From: Gordionus sp. m RMFG-2023
Taxonomy: Eukaryota; Nematomorpha; Gordioida; Chordodea; Parachordodidae
Reading direction: 5' to 3'
DNA length: 64,000 nt
NCBI RefSeq assembly: GCF_954871325.1
Contig: NC_088775.1
Coordinates: 21,057,561-21,121,560 of the forward strand
Shown here one piece after another: positions 59,901 through 62,011 of this stretch (the first letter of the stretch is position 1; each line of letters opens with the position of its first letter). Under the pieces are notes generated by a model, which was given only the letters and a program-made list of their open reading frames with translations, was not told the origin of the DNA and ran no database searches. A program made the translations under genes and the position numbers.

Positions 59901-61228
59901 ATGTTCTTTAATATATAGTTTGTATAAATAGAATATATATAAAAAAATTAATATAGATGTAATATTTATCAATATCTTTGATAATTTATTATTCATAAAT
60001 TTTATACTATTTATTACAAAATATGATATGAAGATATAATTCGTACTTCCCACCTTTGCTTCTTTTAAAACTATATAATTATGACAATCAAAGGCTAAGG
60101 AAAAATAGGAGGAAATATAACATTAATATTTTATGGGCACTACCTCTTTATACTAGGAAGTTTAAAGGTAGTGCCCATTAAGACTAAGATAATGGTAAAC
60201 AGACTTAGGTGTTATAGGCACACAATCAGAAGGCCTATGAACTACATAGGAAATAAGGTTGAGAGTTTGGAAGTGATGAAAGAGGAAGGCCAAAACTTCA
60301 ATGAGACCATAAAGTTAGAGCCAATATGTAGAAGTATAAATTAGATAAAAGAGATAGTATGAATAACATAAAGTGGGGAGAGATAATGAAGGAGCTTACC
60401 ACTATAAAAAGTGAAAGCTAAAGAGAGAAAAAAAATGTGTCCATTACTCTTTTTTTGAATAAGTTTGATTAATCTAAGCAAAAGTATTTCCCAACCCAAC
60501 CTTAAAATTTTTAATACAAATAATCATGATAAAAATATTTCATGTTTTCACATAATTATATATAGTACCTTATATCATGGTCTCTTCTAAAATTATCATG
60601 GAATACTTTTTCTAAATTAGAAGACCACCATACTGTTTGAATAACTTTTTTATTAGTTTTAGGCACTAAGGTTGGAAACTTAACAGAGCTATGATTAAAA
60701 ACAGAATGACTATGATCATGTGAGTACCTAAATATTAAATATTGTACATAATCATTATTAATTTTAACTTTGATTCTGAAATATTAAAAAATGTTTTGAT
60801 TTTATCTGAATCTAGATATATAGATGAATCTAAATCTTCTAATTTAGTTGCTGTTTTTGGTATACCTGTAGATTCGGCATTATCATGATAATTTGCTGCT
60901 TGTTGTGCCAATAACTCTAATGCTGCACGTTTTTTAACAAAACTCATACCTTCAAAAACTATTAGAATTGTTTATTAAATAAAAATATACCAAGTTTGCC
61001 ATAGATTTCCTTTGCCTTTTCCAGCCAATTTACATTTATTTGTTGATAAAATGCATCATCATAAAGTTTTTGTATTTCTTTGTACTTTAATCCATTCTCC
61101 ATTAATTTTTCTATTTCTTCACCTAACAATTTTGCCCAACGCTTAACCAATAGAGAGGATAGTGCGTTAATATAAACAATATTAATTAAAAGGCAAATTA
61201 TAATTGTTAAGATCTTATAAATATGCAT
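8834..61228 (-). CDS. alpha2-delta/CACHD1-like VWA-Cache membrane protein gene (12 exons seen, 3' end outside window)
   Basis: A host gene assembled by eye from 12 exons with GT-AG junctions: 61,228-60,991; 60,949-60,769; 60,727-60,569; 44,774-44,592; 44,489-44,250; 38,748-38,499; 26,850-26,582; 26,325-26,189; 25,819-25,607; 25,548-25,345; 9,309-9,135; 8,989 to about 8,834. Codon phase agrees at all 11 junctions, with no stop, for about 800 residues. Domain order is signal peptide (1-22), VWA_N helices (25-140), Cache half with QYFGS and YDPRVRPWY (195-231), VWA (241-430), Cache with GVVGIDV (about 509-515) and HISLLEQF (558-565), then a second Cache with FSGVTRVYP (about 781-789). Known family members are extracellular subunits or modulators of voltage-gated calcium channels. 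That this protein does the same is inference. The C-terminal exons lie beyond position 1. It could be nearer CACNA2D or nearer CACHD1; I cannot decide. Confidence 0.9.
9135..9309 (-). CDS. exon 11: linker to second Cache
   Basis: Residues 692-750. Acceptor AAACTAG|ATTTGT completes the Asp codon begun in exon 10. HLSPKAFCSPEEYMFHNNPS corresponds to the LSxxxFxSPxEYL segment between the two Caches in CACHD1-like proteins; SDSGIIKPYI ends the exon. The donor ATATCAA|GTTTAT, phase 2, is followed by a 145-bp intron. Confidence 0.82.
9500..10260 (+). mobile_element. PIF/Harbinger transposase remnant with internal tandem duplication
   Basis: Plus-strand pieces of a HARBI1-like DDE transposase: IPKVCDAIWKTLKDIQF (about 9,538), then YFEKHGFPNCLGLLDGKHIK and SPAKSGTYFYNYRSFKS, then CDGGTFRNSGLYQ. 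The block from about 9,643 to 9,920 is repeated at about 9,922 to 10,195 with small differences. ELENHTLFIPSPKF follows. FPNCLGLLDGKH holds the first catalytic Asp; no second or third Asp is intact. Broken; ends not found. Confidence 0.75.
10261..10728. other. intron 10 sequence with a dispersed short repeat
   Basis: Contains GATGGATGAATCAGAAATTTT-like sequence at about 10,440-10,500 that recurs elsewhere in the window (see findings). No gene seen. Confidence 0.4.
10729..10942. mobile_element. hAT-type MITE, copy 1
   Basis: 214 bp with long inverted repeats of about 49 bp starting TAGTGTTGTTAAATGGCTCG and ending with its complement, and a perfect 8-bp target duplication CTTCTATT (10,721-10,728 and 10,943-10,950). 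Non-coding. Related copies lie at 52,172 and 62,012. Confidence 0.85.
11575..12002. repeat. GGGCTTGG-type dispersed repeat, left fragment
   Basis: Blocks of GGGCTTGGGAAA alternating with A/T runs, ending in AAGGCCCATG and a tail with AGTTCTCAACTATCAAAATT. The same tail recurs near 23,766 and related blocks at 19,400-19,500 and 37,235-37,400. Probably a degenerate hAT-type non-autonomous family. Confidence 0.5.
12003..15625 (+). mobile_element. Ty3/gypsy retroelement fragment, left arm of palindrome (fossil)
   Basis: Plus-strand fossil with, in order, an untranslated leader, a gag part with a CCHC knuckle (CNKPGHVAINC, about 13,030), an aspartic protease (LFDTGASISIMSRR, about 13,555), reverse transcriptase (about 14,190-14,640, with YMDD) and RNase H (to about 15,560, FTDHKPLIHLF). 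It is cut off after RNase H, with no integrase or right LTR. Broken, with several interruptions. It looks young, because the inverted partner is nearly identical. Confidence 0.85.
15626..15712. other. spacer at the palindrome centre
   Basis: About 87 bp of non-repeated sequence (GAAAAGAATGATAAACATAG through TTTGTCGAGGG) between the two arms. Confidence 0.6.
15713..19334 (-). mobile_element. Ty3/gypsy retroelement fragment, right arm of palindrome (fossil)
   Basis: Near-perfect inverted copy of 12,003-15,625 with the same domains in the same order on the minus strand (gag knuckle, protease, reverse transcriptase, RNase H) and the same cut-off point after RNase H. Long protein stretches are identical between arms. 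Broken, fossil, and apparently of the same age as the left arm. Confidence 0.85.
19335..19526. repeat. GGGCTTGG-type repeat fragment
   Basis: Blocks such as GGGTTGGGTTGGGCTTGG and GGGCTGGGCTTGGGG with A/T runs, the same family as 11,575-12,002. The Tc1-like element to the right sits in it. Confidence 0.5.
19700..20834 (+). pseudogene. Tc1/mariner-IS630-type transposase (DDE)
   Basis: The N-terminal part (19,700-19,976) is Asn/Ser-rich, then KRKYNCWNKEKIDIVTKLL, a likely helix-turn-helix. A frameshifted middle (about 20,000-20,366) includes FLDETGINLHVVPVYAW with the first catalytic Asp. The C-terminal part (20,367-20,834) has IIIMDNAAIHK (second Asp) and YLPPYSPQLNPIENF (catalytic Glu). I count 30 residues between the second Asp and the Glu, four fewer than the DD34E spacing of Tc1. 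At least three frame breaks and an in-frame stop make it inactive. The family inserts at TA. Confidence 0.85.
20835..21435. other. non-coding 3' part of the Tc1-like element
   Basis: AT-rich sequence between the transposase stop and the right inverted end. No open frame of note. Confidence 0.4.
21825..22508 (-). pseudogene. pogo-like transposase C-terminus with PHD-like finger
   Basis: The last part of a pogo-like transposase. It begins with the end of the catalytic region (RAVTSNNILNGFLACGIFPL, NPNIFTEQDYICC), passes through an acidic linker and a basic patch (STPYKKKLLIQRKKK), and ends in a finger with CVICNKNY, WLKCTMCLEWAHSKC and CPYC. The spacing C-x2-C, C-x2-C, H-x2-C, C-x2-C is PHD-like. 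This ORF itself is unbroken but has lost the catalytic domain upstream. The equivalent finger in the other copy is decayed. Confidence 0.8.
22473..22840. repeat. 83-86 bp tandem repeat, four copies and a partial
   Basis: Units start TTTAGATTGAGCATTATTAA at about 22,473, 22,556, 22,638 and 22,723, with a partial unit at 22,808. They lie inside the deleted pogo-like element between its two coding pieces. Confidence 0.85.
22809..23003 (-). pseudogene. pogo-like transposase N-terminal piece
   Basis: RRRCKIGIKSSDHHKQIFTN, EEESRLCDYILEASRSFMGL and TPKQVIKL resemble the second helix-turn-helix exon of pogo transposases (compare VEEDKIANYILKSSKNFYG in the larger copy). The frame then meets the tandem repeat. 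Confidence 0.65.
23648..23880. repeat. GGGCTTGG-type repeat, right fragment
   Basis: Resumes the repeat family seen at 11,575 and 19,335, including AGTTCTCAACTATCAAAATT at about 23,766, as expected if the Tc1-like element inserted into it. Confidence 0.5.
23881..24712. other. intron 10 sequence, nothing recognised
   Basis: A relatively GC-rich patch at 24,060-24,330 was read in all frames without finding a plausible exon. Confidence 0.4.
24713..25072. repeat. 180-bp direct tandem duplication
   Basis: The unit starting TTTTATTTAATAAGGATTTA at about 24,713 is repeated from about 24,893 with few changes. Each unit includes GAATCAGATATTTCCCC and GATGGATGAATTATAAATTT, the dispersed motif found elsewhere in the window. 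Confidence 0.8.
25345..25548 (-). CDS. exon 10: end of first Cache and linker
   Basis: Residues 624-691. Acceptor TGAATAG|GGTCTG. DFAFAFKIPFSDNLFTIPSA is the last Cache strand and following turn (CACHD1 has a comparable FILCIVVIQPEIPV run), then IGQPNAF. The donor TTTAAAG|GTACAA leaves phase 1, and the reading frame resumes 16 kb away in exon 11. Confidence 0.86.
25607..25819 (-). CDS. exon 9: Cache-linked HISLLEQF segment
   Basis: Residues 553-623. Acceptor TTAATAG|GTGATC. DPIFVHISLLEQFDGKPSKF, then VVKRMLGREVG and later SWKPIRQIDYTFGPLQ; these are the recognisable stretch after the first Cache in alpha2-delta-like proteins of invertebrates. The donor CAGG|GTATTT leaves phase 1, and the intron is only 58 bp. 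Confidence 0.9.
26189..26325 (-). CDS. exon 8: Cache GVVGIDV segment
   Basis: Residues 507-552. Acceptor ATTTAG|ATTTAT; KFIGVVGIDVTLDSIEKIL is the core Cache strand-helix, then SYFIIDKYGHAILHPLIKH, matching the family pattern GYxFxIxxxGYxLxHPxL. Two donors are possible, A|GTGAGG at 26,188 and GAG|GTATAT at 26,180. Only the first keeps frame with exon 9 (HS-DPIFVHISLLEQF), so I chose it. Confidence 0.9.
26582..26850 (-). CDS. exon 7: end of VWA and return to first Cache
   Basis: Residues 418-507. Acceptor TTAAAAG|GCATTC, donor GGAAA|GTAATC. AFIFTFTVSEHAHSYVKKFSC is the last VWA strand and helix. LSPYYHFLQSL follows, then IWISPYLDALNSELIITASK, the Cache segment seen in the family as WxxPYxDAxGxGxxxTxS. 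The 11.6-kb intron before this exon holds a gypsy fossil and LINE pieces. Confidence 0.9.
26851..27300. repeat. ATTTAAATC-rich inverted repeats, probable MITE
   Basis: Starts immediately beside exon 7 with several GATTTAAATC/ATTTAAATCAA copies in both orientations (26,868-26,935). A weaker AAATCAATGATTGAAAT lies near 27,268. Likely a short non-autonomous transposon, with no target duplication identified. Confidence 0.45.
27301..28320. other. intron 6 sequence, nothing recognised
   Basis: AT-rich, no open frames of interest. Confidence 0.4.
28325..28560. repeat. imperfect tandem repeat of about 55 bp, four copies
   Basis: Units contain variants of TTTTCAACAACGTGTGTGTG followed by GAAAA...ATAATGATTAGATTTCATTG. 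Followed by a second imperfect duplication (about 28,790-28,960 and 28,970-29,110, sharing CGATAAAGTGCTA and TTACAAGAGAATC). Confidence 0.55.
28570..29570. other. intron 6 sequence with loose duplications
   Basis: Apart from the imperfect duplication noted beside it I see no gene. TGTTGTAATATTTAGATG at about 29,159 could be a terminal repeat start, but no partner was found. Confidence 0.35.
29571..30168. mobile_element. probable hAT-type non-autonomous element
   Basis: About 600 bp with ends CCAGGGACAAGGAACGGAAC and GTTTCGGGTCCCTGG (inverted), flanked by ATATAAAC and ATGTAACA, a weak possible 8-bp duplication. Inside are GGAACGG/CCGTTCC-type motifs near both ends and an A/T-rich centre. Non-coding. 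Confidence 0.55.
30169..31436. other. intron 6 sequence, nothing recognised
   Basis: AT-rich. An open frame of 108 codons at 30,920-31,246 has biased Tyr/Ile/Ser composition and no motif; I treat it as chance. Confidence 0.4.
31440..34368 (+). mobile_element. Ty3/gypsy retroelement (fossil)
   Basis: Terminal segments that resemble each other flank it: about 31,440-31,523 and about 34,209-34,366, both with TGATAAATGCTA and a TATGTGGAATAAATGATTA stretch. Between them, on the plus strand, are a short piece before the polymerase, reverse transcriptase (31,766-31,999, ICADFKVTLNPF, VIDLKDAYLQLP), RNase H end (about 32,770-32,850, VEYRPGKENLVADALSR) and integrase core (33,262-33,531, RIQLDFAGPIDSYSWLVGVD, IVSDNGPQF). 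gag is not recognisable. Heavily broken (well over five interruptions) and the end repeats have diverged, so it is old. Distinct from the gypsy in the palindrome. Confidence 0.82.
34500..36493 (+). mobile_element. RTE-like LINE, linker and reverse transcriptase
   Basis: Plus-strand LINE debris. 34,640-35,150 matches the endonuclease-RT linker of the LINE at the left edge (KKRCFKEWIKTMAEIDI, RNMFRIAKQRVKE). From about 35,260 comes the RT: SWKEYFQELLNF, FGFMPGRSTTDAIHAIRQM, HMVFLDLEKAFDRIPRKLIW, a TTMVRSTTGTSASFTI block, FEDDIVILAES (catalytic DD), then a thumb region (36,098-36,490). Several stops and frameshifts. Two related subfamilies may be joined near 35,160-35,260. Confidence 0.8.
36494..36909. 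mobile_element. short hAT-type GGCCCGG element inserted in the LINE
   Basis: 416 bp, ends TAGAGATCTGCA and TGCAGATCAGTA, with a perfect 8-bp target duplication GTTTAAAG (36,486-36,493 and 36,910-36,917). The uninterrupted LINE sequence at about 60,160 (AGTTTAAAGGTAGTGCCCAT) shows the empty site. Interior of alternating GGGCCGGGCC and A/T runs; no coding. Confidence 0.9.
36910..37195 (+). mobile_element. RTE-like LINE 3' end
   Basis: Continues the LINE after the insertion: KTKLMVNRLRWYGHTMRRPM, then NYIGNKVESLEV, ending at GTGAAAGCTAAAGAGA. The same 3' end occurs at 60,160-60,430. Confidence 0.8.
37196..37404. repeat. GGGCTTGG / GGGCCGGG repeat
   Basis: Blocks of ATGGGCTTGGGAA and GGGCCTGGGCCGGGCTTGG with A/T runs, ending GGCCCATGAAGGTCTCTGA. 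Probably a short hAT-type element related to the fragments at 11,575 and 19,335; ends not secure. Confidence 0.55.
37405..37990 (+). mobile_element. RTE-like LINE fragment (RT fingers to thumb)
   Basis: A second plus-strand copy: GLESIIFYYSNGIVARGTRK, GLPWEILYADHLVVIAKSKT (the YADD motif has His for the second Asp), LKDKIVRWR. Broken by frameshifts. It does not continue the copy to its left. Confidence 0.7.
38030..38130. repeat. possible hAT end
   Basis: On the minus strand, CATAGGTGTAGCCGGAGGGG resembles hAT terminal sequence (CATAGGTGTAGCC). No partner or target duplication found, so it may be a solo end. Confidence 0.35.
38499..38748 (-). CDS. exon 6: VWA C-terminal half
   Basis: Residues 334-417. 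Acceptor AATATTAG|GGCGGC completes the Thr codon begun in exon 5 (NHT-AAFKLAFDML). LILFVTDG holds the third MIDAS ligand, Asp 361. A stretch with CNSGQYYYEFDGTKR and VPGSICIFD follows, resembling a loop of VWA-Cache proteins with two extra Cys. The donor ATT|GTAATT is a weak match to consensus but gives phase 0, and exon 7 resumes as AFIFTFTVSE, the expected next VWA strand. Confidence 0.88.
38930..39180. repeat. TTATCGCGAA repeat array, left
   Basis: About nine or ten copies of TTATCGCGAA and variants (ATCGCGATA, AATCGCGAAAT) in about 240 bp. Mirrored in opposite orientation at 43,680-43,990. The start ATGCAAATTCA at about 38,921 is found inverted at about 44,010, so the two arrays may be subterminal repeats of one element. 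Confidence 0.65.
39235..39982 (+). mobile_element. LINE (GGLGIR-type RT), 5' fragment before the hAT insertion
   Basis: Plus strand: KIWYLDDGTLKIL carries a YLDD catalytic motif, followed by NKTKSEICFLNSNALEVLGF, as in the RT of a LINE type common in invertebrates. After several breaks it is interrupted at 39,990 by a hAT element and resumes at 42,044. Clade not determined. Confidence 0.72.
39991..42035 (-). mobile_element. hAT transposon inserted in the LINE
   Basis: Ends CAGTGGCGTAGCCAGGATTA and CTACGTCACTG, with an exact 8-bp target duplication AACCTAGG (39,983-39,990 and 42,036-42,043). Subterminal C/G runs (GGGGAGGGGGG, CCCCCCCCCC). The minus-strand transposase relic at about 41,090-41,260 has the hAT dimerisation motif CTNERSFSTLK and KTYLRNSTGESRLNGFAILN, with one frameshift between them. 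Internally deleted, and itself carries the element at 40,624-40,983. Confidence 0.9.
40624..40983. mobile_element. short hAT-type GGCCCGG element nested in hAT
   Basis: 360 bp with ends TAAAGATCTGCA and TGTAGATAACTA, and an 8-bp duplication ATTCTTAT / ATTCTAAT (one mismatch). Interior GGTTCGGGTTGGG and GGGCCAGGCCG blocks match the 7,847 and 36,494 copies. Confidence 0.75.
42044..42310 (+). mobile_element. LINE (GGLGIR-type), C-terminal fragment after the hAT insertion
   Basis: Resumes the LINE of 39,235-39,982: NLLSDEQLRVAMGHRIGCNI, SHGLNYIYRHVRHATFKLVI, then ARIPNILEPANLSSDDGLRP. This is the typical C-terminus of that LINE type (xHGLxxxxxxGRHARHxxxN...GIPxxLEP). Reading straight across the removed hAT gives SHNLGNLLSDEQ in one frame, confirming the insertion. 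Confidence 0.78.
42311..43679. other. intron 5 sequence, nothing recognised
   Basis: AT-rich. Includes a run of 13 or more G near 43,483. No gene or clear repeat seen. Confidence 0.4.
43680..43990. repeat. TTCGCGATAA-type repeat array, right
   Basis: About twelve degenerate copies of TTCGCAATAA, TTCGCTATAA, TTCGCGGTA and similar, the reverse complement of the array at 38,930-39,180 and more decayed. Confidence 0.6.
44250..44489 (-). CDS. exon 5: VWA core
   Basis: Residues 254-334. Acceptor AACAAG|CAAACC, donor CATAC|GTATAA. AILNTLTNRDYVSVIVSRSS matches the VWA helix and strand after the MIDAS loop (family pattern TILDTLxxxDYVNVI). The exon ends with DGASNHT, whose Thr is expected to be the second MIDAS ligand (residue 334). 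Between them lies a longer insert (YDVNGKYFDYKPYVLGCSN) than in vertebrate alpha2-delta-1. The next intron is 5.5 kb and full of mobile elements. Confidence 0.9.
44592..44774 (-). CDS. exon 4: first Cache half and start of VWA with MIDAS
   Basis: Residues 193-254. Contains YQYFGSTTGMFRSFP, then YDPRVRPWYIAA, a hallmark of alpha2-delta Cache folds, then KNVIIIFDTSSTM, the first VWA strand with the metal-binding MIDAS loop (Asp 246, Ser 248, Thr 250). The canonical motif is DxSxS, so the third position here is Thr. The donor AAAAG|GTAGAA leaves phase 2 and is followed by a 102-bp intron. Confidence 0.92.
44775..45709. other. intron 3 sequence, nothing recognised
   Basis: AT-rich; a C run of 9-10 near 45,585. 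No coding or repeat signal I can support. Confidence 0.4.
46055..46245. repeat. 105-bp tandem duplication inside hAT
   Basis: TATTAATATATTTTTTTATA with the following ATTCATATCTAAATTTTT and ACAATCAAATA occurs twice, at about 46,062 and 46,165. Confidence 0.65.
46386..46740 (+). pseudogene. hAT transposase C-terminal fragment
   Basis: DDEYYNYINKKIDETFKVD, NLLEWWAANQSEFPILAKLA, then LREFLKKEEVIFNLKR. The WW-x(5)-FPxLAxLA segment is the hAT dimerisation region; the usual SERxFS motif is replaced by GIFALREF. Open for 99 codons, but only a fragment of a transposase. Confidence 0.7.
47567..47969. other. intron 3 sequence, nothing recognised
   Basis: AT-rich spacer between two transposons. Confidence 0.4.
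47972..49459 (-). mobile_element. pogo-like relic (non-autonomous) containing a hAT fragment
   Basis: TA-flanked ends (47,970-47,971; 49,460-49,461). The left end matches the 3' end of the 2,278-7,375 element and the right end matches its 5' end (AGCCAATCATAGATGATGTA, compare 1,890-1,910), so it lies in minus orientation. A segment like 1,620-1,735 (CCCACTAACTTTATA...) is at 48,508-48,600. Most of the transposase is gone. Confidence 0.75.
48602..49262 (-). pseudogene. hAT transposase fragment inside the pogo-like relic
   Basis: Minus strand: ASIYLDPRYQVLLHIKQKQM and AKDYLKEL (about 49,230-49,150), a typical hAT block (xxYLDPRxKxL). After a stop comes a 60-codon frame (49,141-48,959, QLHSLQYIGSYQRIYG...) that probably belongs to the same relic. 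Ends not defined. Confidence 0.6.
50035..50412 (+). pseudogene. 28S rRNA 5'-domain fragment, degenerate
   Basis: Plus strand matches the D1 region of eukaryotic 28S rRNA in order: ATTCCTAAAGTAATGGCGAA (about 50,090; cf. GGATTCCCTNAGTAACGGCG), ATCCAGCACCGAATC (about 50,126), GAGAAATGTGGTGT (about 50,160), GGGATTGCAGCCTAAATCGG (about 50,282), TTAGCTCCATGACC, then GATAGCGAACAAGTACCGTG (about 50,339). It breaks up after about 50,410. Small deletions and changes indicate a dead copy rather than a functional rDNA unit. An antisense open frame at 50,038-50,223 is an artefact of it. Confidence 0.8.
50413..50860. repeat. degenerate GGCCCGG-type repeat
   Basis: Decayed blocks (CTGGGCCGAGTCG, GGTCCGGGTTTG) with A/T runs; the right end CTGCAGGTCATTG near 50,700 resembles the hAT ends at 45,718. 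The left end may abut the 28S fragment. Confidence 0.5.
50925..51327. mobile_element. short hAT-type GGGCGGG element
   Basis: Ends TAGAGGTCTGCGCCC and ATCACAGACCTCTA. Interior blocks of GGGCGGG split by A/T runs, as in the 52,772 element. Flanks do not show a clear 8-bp duplication, though the flanking repeat reads on across the insert. Confidence 0.65.
51590..52530. repeat. tandem array, about four units of 190-235 bp
   Basis: Units share GAAATACTAATTTTATTAAA, CACTATATTCGGTAA, GACCATGTTAGCGGTTAGC and GCAACAAAGATAA. The third/fourth unit is split by the MITE at 52,172-52,366. Divergence between units is considerable. Confidence 0.7.
52172..52366. mobile_element. hAT-type MITE, copy 2
   Basis: 195 bp, ends TAGAGTTGTTAAA and TTATCAACACTA, flanked by ATTAGTGT and GCTAGTGT (6 of 8 match). 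Interior shares ATTACGCAAGCCTAGATATT with copy 1 at 10,729. Confidence 0.75.
52772..53637 (-). mobile_element. hAT transposon with GGGCGGG subterminal blocks
   Basis: 866 bp, ends TAGAGGTCTGCATTGGGCGG and its inverse, with a perfect 8-bp target duplication ACCTAAAT (52,764-52,771 and 53,638-53,645). The minus strand at about 53,150-53,290 encodes the hAT dimerisation motif IPATSSSSERGFSIAGRFLE and, after one stop, TCLNPENVDSLLF. The rest of the transposase is deleted. Confidence 0.92.
53646..54990. other. intron 3 sequence, nothing recognised
   Basis: AT-rich, no motif or repeat I can support. Confidence 0.4.
55030..56474 (+). mobile_element. LINE (GGLGIR-type), degenerate
   Basis: Plus-strand pieces in order: LKKPIDDIWPIAVRSIF (RT start, about 55,080), LHAWYINDGIIDESMK (YxDD motif as INDG, about 55,495), AWIQAYGPTKNGGLGIRYLS (about 55,900), then YELTHAIGIRLNC (about 56,270). 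Same LINE type as 39,235-42,310. Many stops and frameshifts; it is cut at 56,474 by the piggyBac-like end. Confidence 0.72.
56475..58450 (+). mobile_element. piggyBac-like transposon remnant
   Basis: Starts at a TTAA (56,475-56,478) followed by CTCTTTAACGTCTCACG, where the LINE stops. The plus-strand transposase is in pieces: ELGQFLGIHLFTSLARVPSY (about 57,140), then a frameshift to LRKYLHFNDNSQLIQRNQDE (about 57,290), DKIIIPFKGLKQYI (about 57,420), ELWISRDIVLQLTKNF and LFCDNYFSSIALAKKL (about 57,640), and a decayed C-terminal CxxC finger (CKLC, CAKCNIYLC, about 58,320-58,390). The second TTAA end was not identified. Inactive. Confidence 0.8.
58564..58827 (+). CDS. unassigned open frame, 87 codons
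   Basis: A frame that starts KIGCQMVKKDDNSWPEIMYW, then contains IKNIKKFRNFTRLHIRSD and FMIFKELLPFVYSRMN. I recognise no domain. It lies just after the piggyBac remnant, in intron 3, on the strand opposite the host gene. Composition is less A/T-biased than its surroundings, so it may be part of another decayed transposon rather than chance. Confidence 0.25.
   Translation: MKIGCQMVKKDDNSWPEIMYWLPPIKFLTSRKGAIKNIKKFRNFTRLHIRSDCTTLTTFARFMIFKELLPFVYSRMNLVKAFSRGKG
58828..60132. other. intron 3 sequence with small repeats
   Basis: Includes the dispersed GATGGGTGAATCAGAATTTT motif (about 58,917), a possible 140-bp MITE between ATACTAGACT (about 58,990) and AGTCTAGTAT (about 59,125), and broken plus-strand frames at 59,320-59,700 (YIGKHFAARVYTVLSSKS and others) that I cannot assign. 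Confidence 0.4.
60133..60432 (+). mobile_element. RTE-like LINE 3' end, truncated
   Basis: Same 3' segment as 36,910-37,195 (KIMVNRLRCYRHTIRRPMNY, IGNKVESLEV), ending near GTGAAAGCTAAAGAGA. It preserves the uninterrupted GTTTAAAGGTAGTG site used by the hAT insertion at 36,494. Its 5' junction is a hairpin (ATGGGCACTACCT...AGGTAGTGCCCAT). Confidence 0.8.
60569..60727 (-). CDS. exon 3: segment leading into first Cache
   Basis: Residues 140-193. Acceptor ATATTTAG|GTACTC, donor GATATAAG|GTACTA. It carries the alpha2-delta-like run SSVKFPTLVPKTNKKVIQTV followed by WWSSNLEKVFHDNFRRDHDI, which in the family directly precedes the WQYFGS motif. The next exon begins exactly with that motif (YQYFGS) and the split Arg codon AG|G closes in phase across a 15.8-kb intron, strong evidence that both belong to one gene. 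Confidence 0.88.
60769..60949 (-). CDS. exon 2: VWA_N region
   Basis: Residues 80-140. Acceptor TTGAAG|GTATG and donor TCAAA|GTTAAA; both neighbouring introns are 41 bp. The segment VKKRAALELLAQQAANYHD matches the helical VWA_N pattern in which a basic stretch is followed by an Ala-rich helix. The frame runs from G (split codon) to K (split codon) with no stop. The second half is acidic and Ser/Thr-rich and I see no motif in it. Confidence 0.8.
60991..61228 (-). CDS. exon 1: signal peptide and first VWA_N helices
   Basis: Starts at the ATG on the minus strand at 61,228 and encodes residues 1-79. The first 22 residues are a hydrophobic signal peptide (K at 5, then ILTIIICLLINIVYINA), so the mature protein is expected outside the cell. 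The rest is charged and helical (KRWAKLLGEEIEKL...), as in the VWA_N region of alpha2-delta proteins. The exon ends CTTG|GTATAT, phase 1, and is followed by a 41-bp intron. No in-frame upstream ATG is needed; the start was chosen because the signal peptide begins right there. Confidence 0.85.
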
Positions 61229-61379
61229 TTTATATGAGTTTTAAAAAAAATATCATCTGCTAAAAATCGATTTCATAATATCAGAACTTCTTCGATGATA
61301 TTATCATCTTGCCATCTGGCATGTCAGAAAGTAATCTGAATAGATGTCAATTTAGATGGGGTATTATATACGTGATACG

Positions 61380-61745
61380 TGATAAAAGCGTTTTCGCCCT
61401 CTGGTTGTGGTTAACTAGAGGACGAATATTTCAAATTAGTTATTATTAATTAAGATATTTGTTTATTACTTTTTTTTATTTTAGACTTCCAACTTGAGTT
61501 GCAAATAGGAATTATATACTTGAGTCGACTAGAGGACAAATAGTTATACTTATATGAACGTGAGTCGACTAGAGGACGAATATTTCAAATTTTATTAATT
61601 AAGATATTTGTGATCTATTTTTTACATTTATTTACTGTAGACTTTCAACTCAAGACCATGAATACGATATATATAATTGAGTCGACTAGAGGACGAATAT
61701 TTCATATTTGTTATTATTAATTAATTAATTTATTTGCTCTGTTTT
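61380..61745. repeat. short direct repeats upstream of the start codon
   Basis: Four copies of a motif close to GTCGACTAGAGGACGAATA lie at about 61,411, 61,523, 61,563 and 61,679, mostly followed by TTTCAAAT and a TTATTATTAATTAA tract. They sit 180 to 520 bp 5' of the start codon at 61,228, where the promoter of the minus-strand gene would be. Function unknown; they may be a decayed minisatellite. Confidence 0.6.
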
Positions 61746-62011
61746 TACACATTAGCTGTTTTAATTTTCCACCTATTAAAATAAGCTTAAAGTTTTAATG
61801 TAATGTGCAGATACACATGGTATGTGTACCTGGACCACCTGCTAAAACACAGTTTTTAGGTAGTAAGAAAGCAAATCTACTCAGATCTAACTGTATATCG
61901 TTATGAATCTCTCTAAAGTGAATGAAAAGTTCTTTAATAATACATAAAATTAGCCTTTTCTGCACTTGATATTTTCCTAGTTACATATAAAATTATTTTT
62001 GCCTGTATAAG
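61746..62011. other. 5' flank of the host gene, nothing recognised
   Basis: AT-rich; no clear core promoter motif that I can support. Confidence 0.35.

Noticed and set aside
59844-60053. 69-codon minus-strand open frame with hydrophobic and Tyr/Lys-rich runs, near the 5' exons
   Set aside because: No match to the family, inside intron 3, composition explained by A/T content.
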